Assembly: GCF_000379845.1 (NCBI RefSeq)
Contig: NZ_KB903810.1
Location: forward strand, 1-64,000
DNA: 64,000 bases
Direction of reading: 5' to 3'
DNA from: Moraxella boevrei DSM 14165
GTDB taxonomy: Bacteria; Pseudomonadota; Gammaproteobacteria; Pseudomonadales; Moraxellaceae
Shown here piece after piece: positions 34,686 through 44,074 of the stretch (positions are counted from its first letter, which is position 1; the number at the start of each line of letters is the position of its first letter). The translations under genes and the position numbers were made by a program. The notes under the pieces were generated by a model. It was not told the DNA's origin. It ran no database searches and saw nothing but the letters and a program-made list of their open reading frames with translations.

Positions 34686-35438
34686 TCAATTATCAAGCAA
34701 CACCTGAGCCGATGCGATATCTAGCGTGCCTTCATAAATCGCTCGCCCTGTGATAATGCCTTCTAAATACTCGCTATACGGTTTTAAATTTTCAATATCT
34801 TGCAAATCAGTTACGCCACCTGATGCAATCACAGGCAATCCGCTATATTTTGCCAAATTCACCGTTTGCTCTACGTTTACCCCTTGCATCATGCCATCAC
34901 GAGCGATGTCGGTATAGACGATGGACGATACGCCTGCATCAGCAAAACGTTTTGCCAAATCCACCGCTTTCACATCAGTTACATTTGCCCAGCCGTGCGT
35001 TGCCACATAGCCGTCTATGGCATCAATCCCAACGATGATATGCCCTGCAAATTCTTGACAGGCTTGTTCCACAAATTCAGGCTGTTCCACCGCTTTTGTG
35101 CCAATGATAATATAAGTCAAACCTGCTTCGAGATAATGGCGAATGGTGTCAAGACTACGCACGCCACCGCCGAGCTGAATGGGCAGATTTGGGTGGGCTT
35201 TGGCAATCGCTGTTACCACATCTTTATGCACAGGCACGCCGTCAAATGCCCCATTTAAATCCACCAAGTGCAGACGTCTTGCCCCTTCATTCACCCAACG
35301 GCTCGCCATCGCCACAGGGTCATCGCTAAACACGGTGTCATCTTCCATGCGACCTTGCTTTAAACGGACACATTTGCCGTCTTTTAGGTCAATGGCAGGA
35401 ATGATTAACGTGGGTTTGGTTGTTAAGATTTTATTCAT
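34686..35438 (-). CDS. hisA: Phosphoribosylformimino-5-aminoimidazole carboxamide ribotide isomerase
   Basis: Fourth step of histidine synthesis, an Amadori rearrangement. A 250-residue TIM barrel: [18 protein letters not shown] with the catalytic Asp in [31 protein letters not shown] with the second catalytic Asp, and VIASGGVTD. The length and the IARDGMMQG motif separate it from HisF. It stands alone: hisD is 12 kb away and other his genes are not in the window, so histidine genes are scattered here. Confidence 0.95.
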   Translation of the reverse strand: MNKILTTKPTLIIPAIDLKDGKCVRLKQGRMEDDTVFSDDPVAMASRWVNEGARRLHLVDLNGAFDGVPVHKDVVTAIAKAHPNLPIQLGGGVRSLDTIRHYLEAGLTYIIIGTKAVEQPEFVEQACQEFAGHIIVGIDAIDGYVATHGWANVTDVKAVDLAKRFADAGVSSIVYTDIARDGMMQGVNVEQTVNLAKYSGLPVIASGGVTDLQDIENLKPYSEYLEGIITGRAIYEGTLDIASAQVLLDN

Positions 35439-35572
35439 AAAAAGATATCCTTTTGTTAAAAAAAAGTGAAAAATATTTACTTTAACAAACTTTTGTTAAT
35501 TTTTGCACAAAAATTTTGGCTTTTATGTAAAAGAAATGTCATATTTGCTAGAATTTTTGCGTAATTTTACCG

Positions 35573-35578
35573 TATAAT
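35573..35578 (+). promoter_or_regulatory. Probable -10 of the nqr operon
   Basis: TATAAT lies 134 bases before the nqrA ATG. The -35 is not clear. It is followed by a long T-rich leader with no obvious structure. Confidence 0.4.
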
Positions 35579-35711
35579 GGCAGGTTAGGTAATATTTTTT
35601 TATAAACTGATACAAATTAGAAAAGTTTTTGCTTTTCATTTGTATGAGTTTTTATGTTACACGATGTTATTTTTGGACTTTTTTTAAATTTTTCAAAATA
35701 GAAGATTGCTT

Positions 35712-37061
35712 ATGATTACCATCAAAAAGGGGCTAGATATCCCCATTAGTGGCTCGCCAAGTAGCAATAGTAGCGACATTAGCCAGTTTAATCCAAAGCA
35801 CGTTGCGTTAATCGGTTATGACTATATCGGCATGAAACCGTCCATGCTTGTGCAAGAAGGCGATACGGTTGCCAAAGGGCAAGCGGTTTTTACCGACAAA
35901 AAACGTGATGGCGTGGTGTTTACTGCACCTGCATCAGGGCGTGTGGTGGCGGTCAATCGTGGCGAACGCCGTGTGTTTGAAAGCCTTGTGATTGAAGTGG
36001 ATGACAGCATCACTGCCAAAAGATTTGGGCAATATCGTTCTGATGAGTTAGCCAGTTTATCGCGTGAAAGCGTGGTTAGTCAGTTGGTTGATTCGGGTGA
36101 ATGGACAGCGTTTCGTACGCGTCCATTTAGCCGTACGCCACAGATTGATAGCGTGCCTGTGGCGATTTTTGTCAATATGATGGACACCAATCCACTCGCC
36201 TTTGACCCATTGCTGATGATAAAAGAAGAACAGCAAGCGTTTGACGATGGCTTGGCGGTGTTATCTCGTTTGACTGACAAAGTGTTTGTGTGTCATGAAG
36301 GCAATGCCAATGTAGCAAAAGTTAGCTTGACAAATGTGAGTTATCACGGTTTTGCAGGGGTGCATCCTGCAGGATTGTCAGGCACGCACATTCACTTTTT
36401 GCGTCCTGTTGGACGTGGGGTAACGGTGTGGACGATTGGTTATCAAGACGTGATTGCGTTTGGTAAATTGTTTACCACAGGTGAGCTTTATACGGTGCGA
36501 ATGCTAAGTTTGGCAGGACCTTCGGTGAATAAACCACGTTTAATCATCACTGACCGTGGGGCAGATTTGCGTGAGCTGACCCAAAATGAACTCGCTCAAG
36601 GCGATAACCGTGTGATTTCAGGGTCGGTATTGTCAGGACGCAAAGCGGTTGGTACATTACGCTTTTTGGGGCGTTTTCATTATCAAGTGTCAGCCTTGGC
36701 AGAAGGGCATGAACGTCCTGCGATGCACTTTTTTACGCTTGGGGCCAATCGTTTTTCGGCTATGCCGATTTATTTATCCCAGTTTTTTAAAGGCAAAAAA
36801 TTTGCGATGACCACCAGTACCAACGGTTCACCCCGTGCGATGGTGCCGATTGGCAGTTATGAAAAAGTGATGCCGTTGGATATTTTGGCAACTCAGTTGC
36901 TCCGTGCAATTATCGTAGAAGATATTTTGACGGCGGAAGATTTGGGTGTGCTTGAGCTAGATGAAGAAGATTTGGCGTTGTGTACGTTTGTCAGCCCTGG
37001 TAAATACGAGTTTGGTGATATTTTGCGGGACAATCTGACACGCATTGAGCAGGAGGGCTAA
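35712..37061 (+). CDS. nqrA: Na+-translocating NADH:quinone oxidoreductase subunit A
   Basis: Cytoplasmic subunit of the sodium-pumping respiratory NADH dehydrogenase, involved in quinone binding. The N-terminus [17 protein letters not shown] is the family signature, and [21 protein letters not shown] and [15 protein letters not shown]-like blocks follow. It has 449 residues. A TTG two codons upstream is in frame, but the conserved MITIKKG start is used. First gene of nqrABCDEF, whose members are separated by only a few bases. Confidence 0.96.
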   Translation: MITIKKGLDIPISGSPSSNSSDISQFNPKHVALIGYDYIGMKPSMLVQEGDTVAKGQAVFTDKKRDGVVFTAPASGRVVAVNRGERRVFESLVIEVDDSITAKRFGQYRSDELASLSRESVVSQLVDSGEWTAFRTRPFSRTPQIDSVPVAIFVNMMDTNPLAFDPLLMIKEEQQAFDDGLAVLSRLTDKVFVCHEGNANVAKVSLTNVSYHGFAGVHPAGLSGTHIHFLRPVGRGVTVWTIGYQDVIAFGKLFTTGELYTVRMLSLAGPSVNKPRLIITDRGADLRELTQNELAQGDNRVISGSVLSGRKAVGTLRFLGRFHYQVSALAEGHERPAMHFFTLGANRFSAMPIYLSQFFKGKKFAMTTSTNGSPRAMVPIGSYEKVMPLDILATQLLRAIIVEDILTAEDLGVLELDEEDLALCTFVSPGKYEFGDILRDNLTRIEQEG

Positions 37062-37064
37062 ACA

Positions 37065-38285
37065 TTGAAATTTATTCATGATATGTTTGATAAGGCTGAG
37101 CCACATTTTACACATGGTGGTAAGTATGAAAAATACTTTGCTGTGTTTGAGATGTTTGACACATTTTTTCGTCAGCCTGCAAACAAAAGTTACAGTGCAT
37201 CGCACGTTCGTGATGGGATTGATTTAAAACGCATCATGATTACCGTGTGGCTGTGTGCGTTTCCTGCGATGTTTTGGGGAATGTATAACACGGGTTTTCA
37301 AGCCTTAACGGCAATGGCAAAAACTGGGGCGACGGCTTCTGGTTGGCGAACCATGATTACCGATTTGGTGGGTTATAATGCGGACAGTATTTTGGCGTGT
37401 TTTACCTATGGAGCAATGCAGTTTTTACCGATTTATATCGTGACCTTTGTGGTGGGGATTTTTTGGGAAACGGTGTTTGCCATTTATCGTAAGCATGAAG
37501 TGAATGAAGGTTTTTTCGTCACGTCTATTTTGTTTGCCTTGACGTTGCCAGCGAGTATTCCACTTTGGCAGGTGGCACTTGGGATTAGTTTTGGTGTCGT
37601 GGTTGCCAAAGAAGTGTTTGGCGGTACGGGCAAAAACTTTTTAAACCCTGCTTTGGCAGGTCGTGCGTTTTTGTATTTTGCTTATCCTGCCAGTATTTCA
37701 GGCGATGCGGTTTGGACAGCCGTGGACGGCTATACAGGGGCAACGCCATTGGGACAAGCCGCCGTTGGCACGATGTCAAATACGTTTCACAATGGTTTTG
37801 ACCAGACCTTGACTTGGACAAATGCGTTTTTAGGCAATATGCAAGGCTCTATCGGCGAAGTGTCAACCTTGGCAATTTTAATCGGTGCGGTTGGTTTGTT
37901 ATGGACAAAGATTGCGTCATGGCGGATTATGGCAGGCGTGATGATTGGTATGGTTGCTACCAGCTTGTTGTTCAATATATTTGGTGATAACAACAGTGCC
38001 TTACAGATGATGCCTTTTTGGTGGCATTTTGTGTTGGGTGGTTTTGCTTTTGGTATGGTATTTATGGCAACTGACCCTGTGTCGGCGGCGATGACCAATA
38101 TCGGACGATGGTGGTATGGGATTTTGATTGGGTTTATGACCGTGATTATCCGTGTGATTAACCCTGCATTCCCTGAAGGCATTATGCTGGCGATTTTGTT
38201 TGCCAACTTATTTGCACCGCTTTTTGATTACTTTGTCACTCAAGCCAATATCAAACGGAGAAAACGTTATGTCAGCCAAAAATAG
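37065..38285 (+). CDS. nqrB: Na+-NQR subunit B
   Basis: Membrane subunit carrying covalent FMN and part of the sodium path. It has 406 residues and about ten membrane segments. The FMN-attachment motif TGAT is at 224-227 (Thr227), within [10 protein letters not shown]. The start codon is TTG, supported by AGGAGG eight bases upstream and by the family N-terminus ([16 protein letters not shown]). It begins 3 bases after the nqrA stop, so the genes are tightly coupled. Confidence 0.95.
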   Translation: MKFIHDMFDKAEPHFTHGGKYEKYFAVFEMFDTFFRQPANKSYSASHVRDGIDLKRIMITVWLCAFPAMFWGMYNTGFQALTAMAKTGATASGWRTMITDLVGYNADSILACFTYGAMQFLPIYIVTFVVGIFWETVFAIYRKHEVNEGFFVTSILFALTLPASIPLWQVALGISFGVVVAKEVFGGTGKNFLNPALAGRAFLYFAYPASISGDAVWTAVDGYTGATPLGQAAVGTMSNTFHNGFDQTLTWTNAFLGNMQGSIGEVSTLAILIGAVGLLWTKIASWRIMAGVMIGMVATSLLFNIFGDNNSALQMMPFWWHFVLGGFAFGMVFMATDPVSAAMTNIGRWWYGILIGFMTVIIRVINPAFPEGIMLAILFANLFAPLFDYFVTQANIKRRKRYVSQK

Positions 38286-39072
38286 TAATATCAGCACGAT
38301 GATGACCGCTTTGGTATTATGTTTGTTCTGTTCGGTTATGGTATCAACAGCAGCAATTAGCATGAAACCAAAACAGTTATCCAACATTGAGCTTGACCGC
38401 AATAAAAATATTTTAATGGCCGCTAATATGTTTGACCCTGCCAAAAACTCGCCTGCTGATGCCGAAGCGATGTTTAAAAATGTACAAATCAAGCTCATTG
38501 ATACCAAAACAGGGCAATTTGCCACAGACGAAATGCTAAAAGCTGACAACATCAGCGATGTCGGTGCGTATGATGTGGTGAAAGCATCCAAAGATATCGG
38601 TAGTCGCATTGATTTGGGTGATGATGACCCTGCCCAAGTGGGTGGTTTGCCAAAATATCTAAAAGTCTATATCATCAATGACGAAGCAGGTAAACTTAAA
38701 AATGTCGTCCTACCGATTAACGGCAATGGGCTTTGGGGACAAATTTACGGCTTTTTGACCTTAAAAGCAGATATTAACACCATTGAAGGCATTTCATTTT
38801 ATCAGCACAAAGAAACCCCAGGTTTAGGGGCGTTGATTGAAACGCCAAAATGGCGTGCCTTATGGACCGACAAAAAAGCTTATGATGGTGATAAAATTAT
38901 CACAGGTGTGGTTAAGTCAGGCAGTCCTAAACCCAATCCCAACTATGTGGACGGTATCACAGGGGCGACTTTAACCAGTGCTGGGGTAAACAATATGATT
39001 CAGTTTTGGTTGTCTGATAGAGCGTATAAGCCGTTTTTGGACAATTTACGTAATACTGCGACAGGGGGCTAA
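38269..39072 (+). CDS. nqrC: Na+-NQR subunit C
   Basis: Periplasm-facing subunit with covalent FMN on a threonine. It has 267 residues, with one N-terminal membrane segment ([21 protein letters not shown]). The flavinylation motif TGAT is at 231-234, in [23 protein letters not shown] is another family block. CGGAGA precedes the ATG, which overlaps the end of nqrB by 17 bases. The flavin transferase ApbE needed for this modification is not encoded in the window. Confidence 0.95.
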   Translation: MSAKNSNISTMMTALVLCLFCSVMVSTAAISMKPKQLSNIELDRNKNILMAANMFDPAKNSPADAEAMFKNVQIKLIDTKTGQFATDEMLKADNISDVGAYDVVKASKDIGSRIDLGDDDPAQVGGLPKYLKVYIINDEAGKLKNVVLPINGNGLWGQIYGFLTLKADINTIEGISFYQHKETPGLGALIETPKWRALWTDKKAYDGDKIITGVVKSGSPKPNPNYVDGITGATLTSAGVNNMIQFWLSDRAYKPFLDNLRNTATGG

Positions 39073-39073
39073 G

Positions 39074-39769
39074 ATGTCAGACACAAAAAAACTTCTGCTA
39101 ACGCCAATTTTTCAAAACAACCCAATCGGTGTGCAAGTACTGGGTATTTGCTCCGCATTGGCAGTGACCATTTCTATCAAAAATGCACTGGTTATGGGCA
39201 TTGCCTTGACCCTTGTTACCGCATTTTCTAGCTTTTTTATCTCGCTTATTCGCAATAAAATTCCGTCAAGCATTCGTATTATTGTACAAATGGTAGTGAT
39301 TGCAAGCCTTGTGATTGTCGTGGACCAAGTGCTAAAAGCGGTGGTCTATGATGTCTCCAAATCCTTGTCAGTGTTTATTGGGCTTATCATTACCAACTGT
39401 ATTGTCATGGGGCGTGCCGAAGCATTTGCCATGAGTAATCCGCCTGTGCCGAGCTTTTTGGACGGCTTTGGCAATGGTTTGGGCTATTCAGTCATGCTGT
39501 TTTTGGTGGCGGTCATTCGTGAGCTGTTTGGCAATGGTTCTTTGTTTGACATTCAGATTTTGCAAAAGGTAACAGACGGCGGTTGGTATGTGCCAAATGG
39601 CTTGCTATTGTTGCCGCCGTCTGCGTTTTTTGTGATTGCATTATTTATTGCATTGTTGCGTATGAAGTATAAAAATTTGCAAGAACCTGCCGATTTTGTC
39701 ATGAAACCACAATCAAAAGGCATGCTACATACCGCTCACGACCCACACCGTGATAAAAGTGGTAAATAA
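39074..39769 (+). CDS. nqrD: Na+-NQR subunit D
   Basis: Six-helix membrane subunit, homologous to NqrE and RnfA/E, that with NqrE holds an iron centre in the membrane. Family blocks: [31 protein letters not shown]-type segment ([18 protein letters not shown]) and [13 protein letters not shown]. Both halves carry the conserved cysteine in the ICSALA and TNCIVMG segments. It has 231 residues and starts one base after the nqrC stop. Confidence 0.95.
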   Translation: MSDTKKLLLTPIFQNNPIGVQVLGICSALAVTISIKNALVMGIALTLVTAFSSFFISLIRNKIPSSIRIIVQMVVIASLVIVVDQVLKAVVYDVSKSLSVFIGLIITNCIVMGRAEAFAMSNPPVPSFLDGFGNGLGYSVMLFLVAVIRELFGNGSLFDIQILQKVTDGGWYVPNGLLLLPPSAFFVIALFIALLRMKYKNLQEPADFVMKPQSKGMLHTAHDPHRDKSGK

Positions 39770-39780
39770 GGAGCAGGATT

Positions 39781-40389
39781 ATGGAACATTATATTAATTT
39801 ATTTATTACGTCTGTTTTTATTCAAAATATGGCGTTGGCATACTTTTTTGGTATGTGTACGTTTATTGCTGTCTCCAAAAAAGTCTCTACCGCCTTGGGG
39901 CTTGGCATTGCCGTAACCTTTGTAATGGGGCTGACAGTTCCTTTAAATAACTTATTGTATCAATATTTGTTAAAAGATGGGGCACTCGCTTGGGCAGGGT
40001 TTGGCAATCTAGATTTATCATTTTTGGGCTTTTTGTCTTATATCGCCTTGATTGCAGCAGTCGTGCAAGTCCTAGAAATGTTTATGGACAAGTTTATGCC
40101 TTCTTTGTACAATGCGTTGGGGATTTTCTTACCACTGATTACGGTCAACTGTGCGATTATGGGCGGTGTGCTATTTATGGTGGAGCGAGATTACAACTTT
40201 GGCGAATCGGTGGTGTATGGATTTAGTTCAGGACTTGGCTGGGCACTGGCGATTACCGCTATGGCAGGTATCCGTGAAAAGCTCAAATACTCTGATGTGC
40301 CAGCTCCTTTGCGTGGCATTGGCATTACCTTTATCACCGCAGGGCTTATGGCGTTAGGCTTTATGAGCTTTGGTGGTATGTCGTTATAA
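39781..40389 (+). CDS. nqrE: Na+-NQR subunit E
   Basis: Partner of NqrD. It has 202 residues and six membrane segments. Conserved cysteines are in [13 protein letters not shown] and [11 protein letters not shown]. The start [28 protein letters not shown] (read in two parts) matches the family. AAGGAG precedes the ATG, 11 bases after nqrD. Confidence 0.95.
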   Translation: MEHYINLFITSVFIQNMALAYFFGMCTFIAVSKKVSTALGLGIAVTFVMGLTVPLNNLLYQYLLKDGALAWAGFGNLDLSFLGFLSYIALIAAVVQVLEMFMDKFMPSLYNALGIFLPLITVNCAIMGGVLFMVERDYNFGESVVYGFSSGLGWALAITAMAGIREKLKYSDVPAPLRGIGITFITAGLMALGFMSFGGMSL

Positions 40390-40398
40390 GGAGACAAT

Positions 40399-41634
40399 AT
40401 GAATTTTGGTGAATTATTTGGTGGCGTGGGTATGTTTGTCGCCATCATTATGAGCCTTGTGGTCGTTATCTTAATGGCACGCAGTCGGCTTGTAAATACA
40501 GGCAAAGTCAATATTAACATTAACGACAATGTTGATAATACGCTGTCTGTGGAAGCAGGTGGTAAGTTACTACAGACGCTGGCTGGCGAAGGTATCTTTT
40601 TATCATCAGCTTGCGGTGGTGGTGGTTCATGCGGTCAATGTCGCTGTAAAGTGGTCTCTGGTGGTGGTGATATTTTGCCTACCGAAGAGAGCCATTTTAC
40701 CCAAGGTGAAATCCGTGACGGTATGCGTCTAGCCTGTCAAGTTGCGGTTAAACAAGACATGGCGATTGAGATTGATCCAGAATTCTTTGATGTGAAAAAA
40801 TGGGAATGTACCGTCATCTCTAATGACAATGTTGCCACTTTTATCAAAGAATTGGTGTTAAAAATCCCAGAAGGCGAAGCAGTCAACTTCCGTGCAGGTG
40901 GTTATGTACAACTCGAAGCCCCTGCTCATGAAGTGCATTATAAAGACTTTGTCATTGACAAAGAATACCACGAAGATTGGGACAAATTTAACCTTTGGCA
41001 ATATGTGTCAAAAGTGGACGAGCCTGTTATTCGTGCCTACTCAATGGCAAACTATCCTGAAGAAAAAGGCATCATCAAATTTAACATTCGTATCGCAAGC
41101 CCACCACCACGAGGCGGTGAAGGCATCCCACCAGGTAAAATGTCATCTTGGGTATTTAGCCTAAAACCGGGGGATAAAGTGACGGTTTCTGGGCCTTATG
41201 GCGAATTTTTTGCCAAAGACACCAAAAATGAGATGATTTTTATCGGCGGTGGTGCAGGTATGGCCCCAATGCGGTCTCACATTTTTGACCAATTAAAACG
41301 CCTAAACTCTGACCGTAAAATCAGCTTTTGGTACGGTGCTCGCTCTAAACGTGAAATGTTCTATGTAGAAGATTACGACAGTTTAGAAGAGCAATTTGAC
41401 AACTTTGAATGGCACGTGGCACTCTCTGACCCAATGCCAGAAGATAACTGGGACGGCTACACAGGCTTTATTCATAACGTACTTTATGAAGAATACCTAA
41501 AAGACCACCCTGCCCCAGAAGATTGCGAATTTTATATGTGTGGACCACCAGTCATGAATGATGCTGTCATCAAAATGCTCAAATCACTGGGCGTAGAAGA
41601 TGAAAACATCATGCTAGACAATTTTGGCGGTTAG
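40399..41634 (+). CDS. nqrF: Na+-NQR subunit F (NADH dehydrogenase)
   Basis: Electron input subunit. It has 411 residues: one N-terminal membrane helix, a 2Fe-2S ferredoxin domain with C72, C78, C81 and C113 ([11 protein letters not shown] and LACQ), an FAD domain with [11 protein letters not shown], and an NADH domain with [12 protein letters not shown] and [15 protein letters not shown] lies just before the ATG. Last gene of the operon, with a strong terminator. Confidence 0.97.
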   Translation: MNFGELFGGVGMFVAIIMSLVVVILMARSRLVNTGKVNININDNVDNTLSVEAGGKLLQTLAGEGIFLSSACGGGGSCGQCRCKVVSGGGDILPTEESHFTQGEIRDGMRLACQVAVKQDMAIEIDPEFFDVKKWECTVISNDNVATFIKELVLKIPEGEAVNFRAGGYVQLEAPAHEVHYKDFVIDKEYHEDWDKFNLWQYVSKVDEPVIRAYSMANYPEEKGIIKFNIRIASPPPRGGEGIPPGKMSSWVFSLKPGDKVTVSGPYGEFFAKDTKNEMIFIGGGAGMAPMRSHIFDQLKRLNSDRKISFWYGARSKREMFYVEDYDSLEEQFDNFEWHVALSDPMPEDNWDGYTGFIHNVLYEEYLKDHPAPEDCEFYMCGPPVMNDAVIKMLKSLGVEDENIMLDNFGG

Positions 41635-41657
41635 TTTTTCAGCCATTTTATCTTCTC

Positions 41658-41692
41658 AAAAAAAATCTCAACCAAGTGTTGAGATTTTTTTT
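41658..41692. terminator. Terminator between nqrF and yqeY
   Basis: A 15-bp stem (aaaaaaaatctcaac / gttgagatttttttt) with a 5-nt loop. It is symmetric and can serve both convergent genes. Confidence 0.9.
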
Positions 41693-41715
41693 GCTTAAGC
41701 AAAAATTTAACAAAA

Positions 41716-42165
41716 TTAACCTTGTAGGGCTTGTTTTACCAATTTTGAAATTATCGCTGGATCGGCACGTCCTGCAGTCTGCACTTTTAACGCATTCATG
41801 ACACTGCCCATTTGTTGCATAGAAGTTGCCCCTTGCTTGGCGATTTCGGCATTCACCAACGCCACCACTTCATCTTCACTCATCGCTTGGGGCAAAAACT
41901 CGCTAATCACATCAATTTCAAACTGTTCTTTTTGTGCCAAATCTTCTCGTCCATTGGCGGTAAAAATTGCCAACGACTCTTGGCGTTGTTTGGTTTGTTT
42001 TTGTAAAATCTCTAGCACCCCCGCATCATCAAGGGTAGTTTGGCGGTCAATTTCAATTTGCTTAATCACCGCTTGCACATTGCGTAGCACTTTGACTTTT
42101 TCTAGCTCACGGGCTTTCATGGCGGTTTTTACGGTTTCGTTAAGGGTATCTTTTAGGGCGGACAT
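41716..42165 (-). CDS. yqeY: GatB/YqeY-domain protein
   Basis: A 149-residue single-domain protein resembling the C-terminal tRNA-binding region of GatB. Blocks: LNETVKTAMKARELEKVKVLRNVQAVIKQIEID, QTKQRQESLAIF, FEIDVISEFLPQAMSEDEV and GRADPAIISKLVKQAL. The exact role is unknown; it may bind tRNA. AAGGAG precedes the ATG, so the 13-codon upstream extension is not used. The order rpsU-yqeY is conserved in many bacteria, with dnaG and rpoD often next; those are not here. Confidence 0.93.
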   Translation of the reverse strand: MSALKDTLNETVKTAMKARELEKVKVLRNVQAVIKQIEIDRQTTLDDAGVLEILQKQTKQRQESLAIFTANGREDLAQKEQFEIDVISEFLPQAMSEDEVVALVNAEIAKQGATSMQQMGSVMNALKVQTAGRADPAIISKLVKQALQG

Positions 42166-42202
42166 TTTGAGCTCCTTTTTTAACAGCTTTAAAATTTTTT
42201 TC

Positions 42203-42233
42203 AAAAAAAAACCACTTTAACAAAAGTGGCTTT
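42203..42233 (-). terminator. Terminator after rpsU
   Basis: On the minus strand a gccacttt / aaagtggt stem with a tight loop is followed by nine or ten T residues. It lies between rpsU and yqeY, so yqeY is reached only by read-through or its own promoter. Confidence 0.85.
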
Positions 42234-42277
42234 TATCATCTTCATATTTTGCAATAATGTTAATACATCACGCCAAA

Positions 42278-42493
42278 TTAGTAAAGACGCGTGGTGCGGA
42301 TAGATTCACGAGATACTTTCTTTTTGTAACGTTTTACCGCAGCCGCTTTTTTGCGTTTACGCTCTTGGGTTGGTTTTTCGTAGAATTCGTGTTTACGAAC
42401 GTCTGCTAAAATACCTGCTTTTTCACACGCACGTTTAAAACGGCGGATAGCGATATCAACAGGTTCGTTTTCTTTTACCTTAACTGCTGGCAT
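42278..42493 (-). CDS. rpsU: 30S ribosomal protein S21
   Basis: A small basic protein involved in initiation. The sequence starts [20 protein letters not shown] and ends [17 protein letters not shown]..., 71 residues as usual. AAAGGAG lies 5 bases before this ATG; the 14-codon upstream open frame is not coding. Confidence 0.97.
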   Translation of the reverse strand: MPAVKVKENEPVDIAIRRFKRACEKAGILADVRKHEFYEKPTQERKRKKAAAVKRYKKKVSRESIRTTRLY

Positions 42494-42826
42494 GAAGACT
42501 CCTTTAAGTCTAAAAGTTGAGTGGGCAAGGAACATTAATCTGGCTGTATAGTAAGTTATTTAGCCTTGCACGCCCTATAAGGCATCAGCTCAGATTAGGA
42601 TAAAATATAAAAATAGACGAAAATGTTAGCATTTTTGACAAAAAAAGTCAATCTTTTTGATGATTTCAACGATTTTTGCTAAAATTTTGTGGTTTTTGGT
42701 GAAAAATCCTTTTCAAGATTGGGGTTTTAGGGTTACAATGCTGTAACACGTTAAAAAAAGTGTTATAATAAGCCTGCTTTAACCATTTTATAGCCAACCG
42801 CTAAATCTTTTTTTGAGGATATCACC
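42494..42826. other. Divergent promoter region of rpsU and the cytochrome gene
   Basis: On the plus strand an extended -10, TGTTATAAT, lies at 42761-42769, about 58 bases before the cytochrome ATG. Just upstream, overlapping the expected -35, is an inverted repeat GTTACA-atgc-TGTAAC at 42732-42747, a possible operator. No open frame or RNA gene was seen in the rest. Confidence 0.55.
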
Positions 42827-43333
42827 ATGGCAAAATTATCCGTTTTAATGGCAAGTCTTTTGGCAATGGGCATGACCCTAACCGCCTGTAACAAGCATGA
42901 AACCGCTCATCACCCAACTGAAGATATCGCCGCAGAGCAAGGCGAAATCGCCCGTGCAAATAACCCTGCTCCACAAGCCACAGAGTCTGCAACCCCTGTC
43001 GCATCAGTTGCCCCTGCGACCACCGCAACAGCGACAACATCATCTAGCGAAACCGTTACGGCGACTACAACCGCAAGCGACAGTGCGGTGGGTGAAAAAT
43101 TATACAACACCACGTGTAAAACCTGCCATGAAGCCGGCTTGTTAGGTGCACCAAAATCAGGTGATAAAGCCAACTGGGCACCACGTATCGCACAAGGTAA
43201 AGACACCCTTTACAAACATGCGATTGAAGGCTTTACAGGTAAATCAGGTACAATGCCACCTAAAGGGGGGAGTAACGCCTCTGATGATGAAGTTAAATCT
43301 GCCGTTGACTATATGGTCTCAAAAAATAGCTAA
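42827..43333 (+). CDS. Cytochrome c5-like lipoprotein
   Basis: A 168-residue membrane-anchored c-type cytochrome. The signal (MAKLSVLMASLLAMGMTLTAC) ends in lipobox LTAC with lipidated C21. An Ala/Thr/Ser/Pro-rich linker (about residues 30-85) follows. The haem motif is CKTCH in KLYNTTCKTCHEAGLLGAP, with the axial Met probably in GTMPPKGG. The short C-terminal DEVKSAVDYMV helix completes the class I fold typical of c5. It probably carries electrons to a terminal oxidase. Maturation would need the Ccm system, whose ccmAB genes are in this window. Confidence 0.9.
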   Translation: MAKLSVLMASLLAMGMTLTACNKHETAHHPTEDIAAEQGEIARANNPAPQATESATPVASVAPATTATATTSSSETVTATTTASDSAVGEKLYNTTCKTCHEAGLLGAPKSGDKANWAPRIAQGKDTLYKHAIEGFTGKSGTMPPKGGSNASDDEVKSAVDYMVSKNS

Positions 43334-43371
43334 GATTTGGCTTTTTTTCACTTTGTTTAAGTTTAACAATC

Positions 43372-43400
43372 AACCAGTTCAATTTGAGCTGGTTTTTTAT
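43372..43400 (+). terminator. Terminator of the cytochrome gene
   Basis: Stem aaccagttcaa / ttgagctggtt (one G-U pair) followed by six T residues. Confidence 0.85.
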
Positions 43401-43454
43401 TTAAAAATATTTTGATAAACTATTTAATAATTTTTATGAAAACTGGGAAAAAAA

Positions 43455-43925
43455 ATGACGCCTGCTGTTAGCACCGCCAAAAACTTAAAACTAGACTTTT
43501 GTTTGCATGAGTACGAACACGACCCAAATATTGACAGCTATGGGCTAGAAGCGTCTGAAAAACTTGGGGTAAATCCTGCTCAAGTGTTTAAAACCTTAGT
43601 CGTGCAAGATGAGCATGGCAAATTAGCCGTGGCGTGCGTGCCTGTGCAACATTTGTTAAATTTAAAAAAAATCGCCAAAGCGTTGGGCTGTAAAAAAGTT
43701 CAAATGGCTGAGCCAAAACTAGTAGAACGTACGACAGGCTATGTGTTGGGTGGCGTCAGTCCGCTTGGACAAAAAAAGCGATTGCCAACGGTCATTGATG
43801 AAACTGCCAAAAATTTTGGCACAATTTTTTGTAGTGCAGGACGGCGTGGTTTGGAAATTGAGTTGTCACCTGTGGCATTGGCAACTGCGGTTGGTGGTAG
43901 TTTTGCAGATATTTTACAAGAATAA
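43455..43925 (+). CDS. ybaK: Cys-tRNA(Pro) deacylase YbaK/EbsC
   Basis: Hydrolyses mischarged Cys-tRNA(Pro) in trans. A 156-residue YbaK-type domain: HEYEHDPNIDSYGLEASEKLGVNPAQVFKTLV, the catalytic-lysine region LNLKKIAKALGCKKVQMAEP, and the glycine loop GYVLGGVSPLGQKKRLPTVID. The GxxxP loop is intact, as in active deacylases. The gene stands alone between the cytochrome terminator and the OPT transporter promoter. Confidence 0.93.
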   Translation: MTPAVSTAKNLKLDFCLHEYEHDPNIDSYGLEASEKLGVNPAQVFKTLVVQDEHGKLAVACVPVQHLLNLKKIAKALGCKKVQMAEPKLVERTTGYVLGGVSPLGQKKRLPTVIDETAKNFGTIFCSAGRRGLEIELSPVALATAVGGSFADILQE

Positions 43926-44031
43926 TTTTACCCAAAATATGCGTGATTAATAAAAAACAGATAATTGTTAATTTTTTGATTTTAACATCACAAAAATTGA
44001 TAAAAAAAGCGACAAACTAGCAAAAATTGCG

Positions 44032-44037
44032 TATAAT
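44032..44037 (+). promoter_or_regulatory. Probable -10 of the OPT transporter gene
   Basis: TATAAT with GCGACA 17 bases upstream, a weak -35 (4 of 6 to TTGACA). It lies about 38 bases before the ATG. Confidence 0.45.
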
Positions 44038-44074
44038 TGGCGGGTTTTAGGTTACTTATTTTGGAGAAAAACTG

